Shown: positions 58,114 to 64,000 of the stretch, one piece after another
Position numbering within the stretch: position 1 is the first letter of the stretch
Layout: every line of letters starts with the position of its first letter
From: Nitrobacter winogradskyi Nb-255
GTDB taxonomy: Bacteria > Pseudomonadota > Alphaproteobacteria > Rhizobiales > Xanthobacteraceae
DNA: 64,000 nt
Reading direction: 5' to 3'
Assembly: GCF_000012725.1 (NCBI RefSeq)
Contig: NC_007406.1
Location: 62,001-126,000, forward strand
Notes under the pieces: model-generated
Told to the model about the DNA's origin: nothing
The model's input: the letters and a program-made list of their open reading frames with translations, nothing else
The model's database searches: none
Made by a program: the position numbers and the translations under genes

Positions 58114-59379
58114 TCAGGTATTCATCGACTCGAAGAACTCGGAATTGTTCTTGGTGTTGCGCAGCTTGTCCAGCAGGAACTCGATCGCATCCATGGTGCC
58201 CATGGGATTGAGGATGCGCCGCAGCACATACATCTTCTTGAGCAGTTGCGGATCGGTGATGAGTTCTTCCTTGCGCGTTCCGGAGCGGGCGATGTCGATC
58301 GCCGGGAAGGTGCGCTTGTCGGCGACCTTGCGGTCGAGGATCAACTCAGAATTGCCGGTGCCCTTGAACTCTTCGAAGATCACCTCGTCCATCCGGCTTC
58401 CGGTATCGACCAGCGCGGTGGCGATGATGGTCAGTGACCCGCCTTCCTCGATATTACGGGCGGCGCCGAAGAATCGCTTCGGCCGCTGCAGGGCGTTGGC
58501 GTCGACGCCGCCGGTCAGCACCTTGCCGGAGGAGGGCACCACGGTGTTGTAGGCGCGGCCAAGGCGCGTGATCGAATCAAGCAGGATGACAACATCGCGT
58601 CCGTGTTCGACCAGGCGTTTGGCTTTCTCGATCACCATCTCGGCGACCTGAACGTGACGCACCGCGGGCTCGTCGAAAGTCGAGGATACGACTTCACCCT
58701 TCACCGAGCGCTGCATGTCGGTGACTTCCTCCGGGCGCTCGTCGATCAGAAGAACGATCAGATAGCACTCCGGATGATTAGCGGTGATGGAGTGCGCGAT
58801 GTTCTGCATCAGCACGGTCTTGCCGGTGCGCGGCGGCGCCACGATCAAGGCGCGCTGGCCCTTGCCGATCGGAGCGACGATATCGATGACCCGCGCCGAC
58901 AAATCCTTGCGGGTAGGATCTTCAAGTTCGAGGCGAAACCGCTGATCGGGAAACAGGGGCGTCAGGTTGTCGAAGTTGACCTTGTGCTTCGACTTCTCGG
59001 GGTCTTCGAAATTGAGCGTATTGACTTTCAGCAGTGCAAAATAGCGCTCGCCTTCCTTGGGGCTGCGGATGTGCCCCTCAATGGTGTCGCCGGTTCTCAG
59101 GCCGAAGCGGCGAATCTGCGAAGGTGAAACGTAAATATCGTCCGGACCCGGCAGATAGTTGGCATCGGGCGAGCGCAGAAAGCCGAAGCCATCCGAGAGG
59201 ACCTCGACGACACCCTCGCCGATGATGTCGGTTTCCTGAATGGCAAGCTGCTTCAGAATGGCGAACATCAGCTCCTGCTTGCGCATGGTGCTGGCGTTCT
59301 CGACCCCAAGCTCCTCCGCAAACGAGACGAGTTCGGCTGGAGTCTTGGCCTTGAGGTCTTGAAGTTTCATTTCCCGCAT
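58114..59379 (-). CDS. rho: Transcription termination factor Rho
   Basis: 421 residues from ATG 59379 (M-R-E-M-K-L; ATG 59370 also possible). Rho N-terminal helix bundle (L-K-A-K-T-P-A-E-L); cold-shock-like RNA-binding domain with G-F-G-F-L-R; Walker [10 protein letters not shown]-loop and R-loop regions conserved; C-terminal K-K-M-Y-V-L-R-R-I. The frame upstream of the start is non-coding. The 281 bp to the next repeat hold only a weak hairpin (CCTCC-GCGCAA-GGAGG). Confidence 0.97.
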   Translation of the reverse strand: MREMKLQDLKAKTPAELVSFAEELGVENASTMRKQELMFAILKQLAIQETDIIGEGVVEVLSDGFGFLRSPDANYLPGPDDIYVSPSQIRRFGLRTGDTIEGHIRSPKEGERYFALLKVNTLNFEDPEKSKHKVNFDNLTPLFPDQRFRLELEDPTRKDLSARVIDIVAPIGKGQRALIVAPPRTGKTVLMQNIAHSITANHPECYLIVLLIDERPEEVTDMQRSVKGEVVSSTFDEPAVRHVQVAEMVIEKAKRLVEHGRDVVILLDSITRLGRAYNTVVPSSGKVLTGGVDANALQRPKRFFGAARNIEEGGSLTIIATALVDTGSRMDEVIFEEFKGTGNSELILDRKVADKRTFPAIDIARSGTRKEELITDPQLLKKMYVLRRILNPMGTMDAIEFLLDKLRNTKNNSEFFESMNT

Positions 59380-59660
59380 TGGGAGAGTCCTGTGGAATGC
59401 TAGAGAAGAATGGCCAGGTGGGTTCGGGAAGATGCGGACGACGACCGAAAGGAAAGACCGCGGTCCTGCCCGTACCGGAAAAAACATCAAGCGAGGAAGA
59501 TCACCGAAAGGCTTCAAACCTGACGTGGCGGCCGGCTCGATTCAGAAACCGGAACGCGGCCACATCCGCCTGCATAGGGTGGGAATACGTGCAATATAGA
59601 AAATCGAACGCCTCCGCGCAAGGAGGTGCTGGCAGACCGTTTTGATGAAGTTTTCCGGCC

Positions 59661-59778
59661 CTAGACCAGGATGAGGAGAAGTGTGGTGCGGTTTTCCGCC
59701 TACATCCCGCGTCTCAAAATACTGGAATTGATCACGTTCATGGTTGGATCGATTCGATCCAAAGCCATCGCTATCTAG
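59661..59778 (+). repeat. R3 dispersed repeat, copy C, ending at the hemJ stop
   Basis: CTAGACCAGGATGAGGAGAAG ... CCATCGCTATCTAG. The right-end CTA is the TAG stop of hemJ (59775-59777). Confidence 0.85.
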
Positions 59779-60197
59779 GATGGCTTGACGATCACGAGAA
59801 TGACGATGCCTACCATGAGGGCCGTCACGACCTCATTGATAATACGATAGAATTTCTGACTCATCACGTTGCGGTCGGCAGCGAAATCGCGGACGCGGCG
59901 TGCGAAATAGCCGTGAACGGCGGACATCAGAATGACGAGCCCCAGCTTGCCCTGGAACCAGCCGACCGCATACCACTGCCGCTCCCACATCATGTAAAGG
60001 CCGAGTCCCCAGGCTATCATCATCGCGGGATTGATGATTGCCTTGAACAGCCTCCGCTCCATCACCTTGAAGGTCTCGGACTGTTTCGAGCCGATCTCCG
60101 CATCGCAGTGATAGACAAACAGCCGCGGCAGATAGAGCATTCCCGCCATCCAGGAAATGATCGCAATCACATGAAAGGCTTTGATCCACTCGTACAT
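59775..60197 (-). CDS. hemJ: Protoporphyrinogen oxidase HemJ
   Basis: 140 residues, four membrane helices. F-H-V-I-A-I-I-S-W-M-A-G-M-L-Y-L-P-R-L-F-V-Y-H is the family signature (about 8-30), with the two histidines that bind haem. Oxidises protoporphyrinogen IX in the inner membrane. hemE, usual near here in alphaproteobacteria, is not in the window. Its stop codon is the end of an R3 repeat. Confidence 0.93.
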   Translation of the reverse strand: MYEWIKAFHVIAIISWMAGMLYLPRLFVYHCDAEIGSKQSETFKVMERRLFKAIINPAMMIAWGLGLYMMWERQWYAVGWFQGKLGLVILMSAVHGYFARRVRDFAADRNVMSQKFYRIINEVVTALMVGIVILVIVKPS

Positions 60198-60626
60198 CGA
60201 TCGTCTCGTTCAGGGGAATTCGGCCTTGCGACCTGCTGGAGCGCCCGATACCTGCCAGAAACGGAACGATATCCGCAAGCGACTCTTTCTAAAGAAACTC
60301 TTAAAATTCTTCAGTTTGAGTCTATGTGACGGTGAATTGAGGGAACGCAATGTCGTCCCGGTGTTCTTCGCACCTTGCCCACATCGGCACGGCAATCCAA
60401 GGCATTCGCGATCAATCGAAAGATCGTCGCAGAACCATGGGCTTACCCCGCAATCGCGCGTGATTATCAAGAGACAAATCCACACGATCCCGCTATCCTT
60501 GGAGACAGCTCAGAGTTTTCCCTTCGGGAGACCTTGTGAAGAAGAATCGAGGTTATCCCGCGTCTGTCACATGACAGGTGGAATTGCGTCCAGGTCTCCA
60601 CAACGATACACAGGGTATGCAAGGCC
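60198..60626. other. Candidate chromosomal replication origin (oriC)
   Basis: 429 bp without a gene between the divergent hemJ and ppdR, flanked by blocks that in Caulobacter and Rickettsia flank oriC (parAB-gid-mnmE-rho-hem on one side; ppdR-maf-coaE-dnaQ on the other). It has weak DnaA-box matches, each with two mismatches to TTATCCACA: TTGCCCACA 60375, AAATCCACA 60476, GTCTCCACA 60594. GANTC sites at 60281, 60318 and 60544, and an AT-richer stretch 60287-60315. Synteny is the main support. Confidence 0.5.
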
Positions 60627-61469
60627 ATGGCGCCTGGGACCGGTCGCGATTTTCATCTTCACCTTGTGTCTGATTCGACCGGCGAGACGCTGATCACCGT
60701 GTCACGCGCGGTGACCGCCCAGTATGCCGGTGTCACGCCTATTGAGCACGTCTACCCTTTGGTCCGCAGCGAGAAGCAACTCGACCGCGTTCTTGCGGAA
60801 ATCGAGGAAGCGCCGGGAATCGTCCTGTTCACGCTGCTTGAAAAGGATGTCGCGGTCCGGCTAGAGGCCAGGTGCCAGGAGATCAACTGCCCGAGCCTTT
60901 CGATTATCGGGCCGGTCATGCAATTGTTTCAGGCTTATCTTGGCGCCGACACCACCGGCCGCGTTGGCGCCCAGCACACGCTGAACGCGGATTATTTCAA
61001 GCGTATCGACGCCTTGAACTACACGATGATGCATGACGATGGGCAGCACGTCGAAAGCCTGGAAGAGGCCGATGTGGTTCTGGTCGGGGTATCCCGCACG
61101 TCGAAAACGCCGACGTCGGTTTACCTCGCCAACCGCGGCACCCGCACCGCGAACGTTCCGCTGGTGCCGGGGATCGCTATTCCGCGCCAACTGGAAACGT
61201 TGAAAAATCCCTTGGTCGTCAGTCTTCATGCAGCGCCTGAGCGCCTGATTCAGGTCCGGCAGAACCGGTTGCTGAGCATCGGCGCGGGGCCTGGCAATGA
61301 AGCCTATATCGATCGGCAGTCTGTCACGGAGGAAGTGATTCACGCTCGCCGCCTGAGTGTGAAACACGACTGGGCTCAACTGGATGTCACGCGCCGGTCG
61401 ATCGAGGAGACAGCCGCGGCGATCATGAAGCTGTTCGCCGACAGGCGCCGGCAGCGACGTCCGGATTAG
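60627..61469 (+). CDS. ppdR: Pyruvate phosphate dikinase (or PEP synthase) regulatory protein
   Basis: 280 residues, DUF299 bifunctional kinase/phosphorylase. [13 protein letters not shown] at 9-21 and the P-loop [11 protein letters not shown] at about 154-164. It switches PpdK or PpsA by ADP-dependent phosphorylation and Pi-dependent removal; which target applies here cannot be read from sequence. First gene on the plus side of the putative origin. Confidence 0.9.
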   Translation: MAPGTGRDFHLHLVSDSTGETLITVSRAVTAQYAGVTPIEHVYPLVRSEKQLDRVLAEIEEAPGIVLFTLLEKDVAVRLEARCQEINCPSLSIIGPVMQLFQAYLGADTTGRVGAQHTLNADYFKRIDALNYTMMHDDGQHVESLEEADVVLVGVSRTSKTPTSVYLANRGTRTANVPLVPGIAIPRQLETLKNPLVVSLHAAPERLIQVRQNRLLSIGAGPGNEAYIDRQSVTEEVIHARRLSVKHDWAQLDVTRRSIEETAAAIMKLFADRRRQRRPD

Positions 61470-61475
61470 CCGGCA

Positions 61476-62084
61476 ATGGCGATATGGCGTGGATCAGAAC
61501 CGCTGATACTGGCGTCACAAAGCCGGGTACGGCAATTATTGCTCGCCAATGCGGGCCTGCCATTCGAGACGATGCCGGCTGCGATCGATGAGCGGGCGGT
61601 CCAGCGAAGTTCCGGCCTCACGACCGCCGGTGAGATCGCGGTCAGGCTGGCCTGTGAAAAAGCGCGTGAGGTTTCATCGCGATCGCCCGGACGTTACGTG
61701 ATCGGCGCGGATCAGACGCTCGAATGCGATGGCCGTCTGTTGAACAAGCCCGCCGGCCGCGCGGATGCGGGCGCACATCTGCGAGCGCTGTCAGGCCGGA
61801 CCCATGCGTTGCATGCCGGCGTCGCGGTCGTGCGTGACGGTCGTTTGATGTTTGAGAATGTCTCGGTCGCGCGCATGACAATGCGGGAACTGAGCGAGGA
61901 CACGATCGAGTCGTATCTGGACGCGGCTGGCGATGCGGCCTCAGCCAGTGTCGGCGCTTATCAGCTCGAAGGGCTCGGCATCCATCTGTTCAGCCGGATC
62001 GAGGGAGACCATTTCACGATCCTGGGCTTGCCGCTGTTGCCGTTGCTTGCTTATCTGCGTTCTCAGTGGCTGCTATCGTTGTGA
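61476..62084 (+). CDS. maf: Maf-like nucleoside triphosphate pyrophosphatase
   Basis: 202 residues. Substrate loop L-I-L-A-S-Q-S-R-V-R at about 10-19; G-A-D-Q-T-L with the conserved Asp; G-A-Y-Q-L-E-G-L-G near the C-terminus. Hydrolyses modified dNTPs/NTPs. Six bases after ppdR, so translated from the same mRNA. 16 bases before coaE. Confidence 0.9.
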   Translation: MAIWRGSEPLILASQSRVRQLLLANAGLPFETMPAAIDERAVQRSSGLTTAGEIAVRLACEKAREVSSRSPGRYVIGADQTLECDGRLLNKPAGRADAGAHLRALSGRTHALHAGVAVVRDGRLMFENVSVARMTMRELSEDTIESYLDAAGDAASASVGAYQLEGLGIHLFSRIEGDHFTILGLPLLPLLAYLRSQWLLSL

Positions 62085-62100
62085 CAGCGGACGTTCGAAT

Positions 62101-62700
62101 ATGCTGGTGATTGGGCTGACCGGCTCGATCGGAATGGGGAAATCGACCACCGCCCGACTTTTCTCGGAAGCGGGAGTTCCGGTTTACGACGCGGACGCGA
62201 CCGTTCACGCCATCTACGAAGGAGAGGCGGCTTTCCTGGTCGAGGCCGCGTTTCCGGGAACAACCGTCAACGGCAAGGTCGACCGTGAAAAATTGTCGGC
62301 GAAGGTCGTGCACGACGCCGCAGCCATGAAGCGGCTCGAGCAGATCGTACATCCCCTGCTCTACGATTACCGTCAGGCGTTTCTTCAGCAGGCCGAACGA
62401 TCAGGTGCCGCGGTGGCGGTGATCGACGTGCCGTTGCTGTTTGAAACCGGGGGCGAACGGTCAGTCGATGCCGTTGTTGTCGTCACGACAACGCCTGAAA
62501 TTCAGCGTGAACGCATTCTGGCGCGCGGCAATATGACGAGCGAAAAGCTGAAGGCTATCCAGGCCCGCCAGTTGCCGGACGCCGAAAAGCGCAAGCGGGC
62601 GGATTTCGTAGTGGATACCTCGCACGGTGTCGATGCTGTGCGCACGCAAATCCGCGAAATTCTGGCAGCGGCTGCTAAGATGCCGCGACGGCGGTCCTGA
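62101..62700 (+). CDS. coaE: Dephospho-CoA kinase
   Basis: 199 residues from ATG 62101. Last step of CoA synthesis. P-loop G-L-T-G-S-I-G-M-G-K-S-T; D-A-D-A-T-V-H; I-D-V-P-L-L-F-E-T; R-Q-L-P-D-A-E-K. In Caulobacter aroE lies between maf and coaE (from memory); here there is no room for it. Confidence 0.95.
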   Translation: MLVIGLTGSIGMGKSTTARLFSEAGVPVYDADATVHAIYEGEAAFLVEAAFPGTTVNGKVDREKLSAKVVHDAAAMKRLEQIVHPLLYDYRQAFLQQAERSGAAVAVIDVPLLFETGGERSVDAVVVVTTTPEIQRERILARGNMTSEKLKAIQARQLPDAEKRKRADFVVDTSHGVDAVRTQIREILAAAAKMPRRRS

Positions 62701-62707
62701 ATCACGG

Positions 62708-62803
62708 GAGCGTTTCCGCTCTGACGGAATCAATGCGGACTCCAGCATTTTGATTTGACGTGTTTCTTCACGCGAACCGGATTCCACTTCGCTAGATAAC
62801 GCT
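62708..62803 (+). repeat. R1 dispersed repeat, diverged copy
   Basis: GAGCGTTTCCGCTCTGACGGAATCA ... TTCTTCACGCGAACCGGATTCCACTTCGC; first hairpin is decayed. It is wedged between coaE and dnaQ. Confidence 0.75.
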
Positions 62804-62821
62804 GCAATCTCACGGAACTTC

Positions 62822-63541
62822 ATGCGCGAAATCGTTCTCGATACCGAAACCACCGGCCTGGATCCGCTGCGAGGCGACCGCCTTGTTGAGATCGGCTGCG
62901 TTGAGATGTTCAACCGCATGCCGACGGGACAGACGTTCCACCGCTACATCAATCCCGAACGTGACATGCCGCAGGAGGCATTCGCGGTCCATGGCCTGTC
63001 GAGCGATTTTCTCGCCGACAAACCGCTGTTTGCGCACGTCGTCGATGAGTTTCTGGAGTTTATCGGTGATGCGCCCTTGGTCATTCACAACGCATCGTTC
63101 GATATCAGCTTCATCAATGCCGAGCTTGATCGTCTTAAAAGGCAAGCGATCGGCCGCGATCGGCTGGTGGATACGCTGTTGCTGGCGCGTCGGAAGCATC
63201 CCGGCGTCTCGAACCGGCTGGACGATCTGTGCTCGCGCTATGCCATCGACAACAGCCGTCGGACCAAGCACGGCGCATTGCTGGACGCCGAACTGCTGGC
63301 GGAAGTCTATATCGATCTGATCGGCGCGCGCCAGTCGCAATTGATCCTGGTGGAAACTGCGCCCCGCCAGCGCGGCGGGTCATTGGAAATGCCAAGACGC
63401 CAGCGAACCGTGCCGCTGGCGTCACGCGTCACCGCGGCCGACCGCATCGCGCATCGGGAGTTCATCGCTACACTCGGCGAGAAGGCGATTTGGATGGAAT
63501 TCCTGGAACAGGACTCCGAAAAGACCAGAACCGGCCTGTAG
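62822..63541 (+). CDS. dnaQ: DNA polymerase III subunit epsilon (proofreading exonuclease)
   Basis: 239 residues. Exo I D-T-E-T-T-G at 7-12, Exo II H-N-A-S-F-D, Exo III with H-G-A-L-L-D-A, i.e. the DEDDh type. C-terminal segment links to the alpha subunit. TAG stop; convergent with secB 13 bp away. Confidence 0.95.
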   Translation: MREIVLDTETTGLDPLRGDRLVEIGCVEMFNRMPTGQTFHRYINPERDMPQEAFAVHGLSSDFLADKPLFAHVVDEFLEFIGDAPLVIHNASFDISFINAELDRLKRQAIGRDRLVDTLLLARRKHPGVSNRLDDLCSRYAIDNSRRTKHGALLDAELLAEVYIDLIGARQSQLILVETAPRQRGGSLEMPRRQRTVPLASRVTAADRIAHREFIATLGEKAIWMEFLEQDSEKTRTGL

Positions 63542-63553
63542 ACGGGATTATGA

Positions 63554-64000
63554 TCAACTTGGCTGTTGTTGCGCCGCGGCCTGACGTTCCATGTTCTGTC
63601 GATACAGGCTTACGAAATCGATGGGGTCGAGCATCAATGGCGGGAATCCGCCGTCACGAACGGCCGTGGCGACGATTTCGCGGGCGAAGGGGAACAACAG
63701 CCGAGGACATTCGATCATCACCAGCGGATGAAGATTTTCCTGGGGAACGTTGACGATCCGGAATACGCCCGCATAAGCGAGTTCGAAACTGAACATCAGT
63801 TTGCCGGCATGTTCCGCCTTGCCTTCGACTTTGAGCACCACCTCGTAGTCGTTCTCCGCCACATTGCTGGCGCCGACATTGATCTGAACGTTGATCGAGG
63901 GAGGCTGTTGCTGAGGCGCGAGAGAGGCGGGCGAGTTGGGATTCTCGAAAGAGAAATCCTTGGTGTACTGGGCCAGCACGTTCAACTGGGGTGAAGGGGC
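63554..64000 (-). CDS. secB: Protein-export chaperone SecB (5' end outside window)
   Basis: 149 codons visible. The frame stays open to the window edge ([12 protein letters not shown]), and the normal start lies beyond. Tetrameric chaperone that hands preproteins to Sec[18 protein letters not shown] and [10 protein letters not shown] are diagnostic. The Gln-rich C-terminal tail is normal. Confidence 0.95.
   Translation of the reverse strand, partial: APSPQLNVLAQYTKDFSFENPNSPASLAPQQQPPSINVQINVGASNVAENDYEVVLKVEGKAEHAGKLMFSFELAYAGVFRIVNVPQENLHPLVMIECPRLLFPFAREIVATAVRDGGFPPLMLDPIDFVSLYRQNMERQAAAQQQPS

Noticed and set aside
60181..60693. 170-codon plus-strand frame in the putative origin
   Set aside because: Overlaps the ppdR start and hemJ end, no SD, no recognisable protein features.

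Overview
The window is a GC-rich alphaproteobacterial chromosome segment. Gene content and order fit the Bradyrhizobiaceae (Nitrobacter / Rhodopseudomonas / Bradyrhizobium group); Nitrobacter is my best guess but is not proven from sequence alone. The signs are the order sppA-ihfB-lapA-trpF-trpB-trpA-accD-folC, the block parB-parA-rsmG-mnmG-mnmE ... rho-hemJ | ppdR-maf-coaE-dnaQ-secB, several intergenic repeat families of the kind seen in that group, and an IS1595-type transposase.

Layout. 1-1.3 kb: end of addA, then trxA. 1.4-9.2 kb (minus): folate, fatty-acid and tryptophan genes with ihfB and sppA. 9.5-14.4 kb: a membrane protein, a redoxin, a papain-like amidase-fold protein, a Tat-exported amine oxidase and a Dph6-type ATP pyrophosphatase. 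14.5-19.6 kb (minus): pheS-pheT, rplT, rpmI, infC. 19.8-31.8 kb: an alpha/beta hydrolase, a DUF2235 membrane protein, a four-PAS protein, tRNA-Gly(GCC), a CnoX-like chaperone without redox cysteines, a Lon-N-domain protein, a Trm112-like protein, P-II, a GYF_2 membrane protein, tesB and a UbiH-family hydroxylase. 31.8-35.3 kb: an AT-richer accessory patch holding a complete IS1595-type transposon (25-bp terminal inverted repeats, 8-bp target duplication) with small passenger genes, one having a HEPN-like R-N-x3-H motif. 35.4-43.5 kb: aminotransferase, ftsK, lolA, xth, a lone cyclic-nucleotide-binding domain, a CenR-like response regulator and an L,D-transpeptidase. 43.6-49.4 kb: yggS, a GST, leuS-lptE-holA. 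49.5-64 kb: the chromosome-origin neighbourhood, with parB/parA, parS, rsmG, mnmG, mnmE, a DUF255 protein, rho, hemJ, a 429-bp gene-free gap proposed as oriC, then ppdR, maf, coaE, dnaQ and the 3' part of secB.

The most interesting features are not the genes. (i) At least six dispersed repeat families (called R1-R6 here) fill the gaps; many copies begin or end in CTAG/TAG, and in ihfB, the redoxin, pheT, parA and hemJ that TAG is the stop codon. One R3 copy sits in frame inside addA, and an R1 copy encodes the tail of tesB. (ii) Three perfect TTAA-N7-TTAA sites (CtrA consensus) lie upstream of the PAS protein, the aminotransferase-ftsK pair and mnmG. (iii) The transposon separates a sigma-54-like promoter from whatever it once drove. 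(iv) AccD lacks three of four zinc-ribbon cysteines and the CnoX-like protein has S-G-P-S instead of C-G-P-C.
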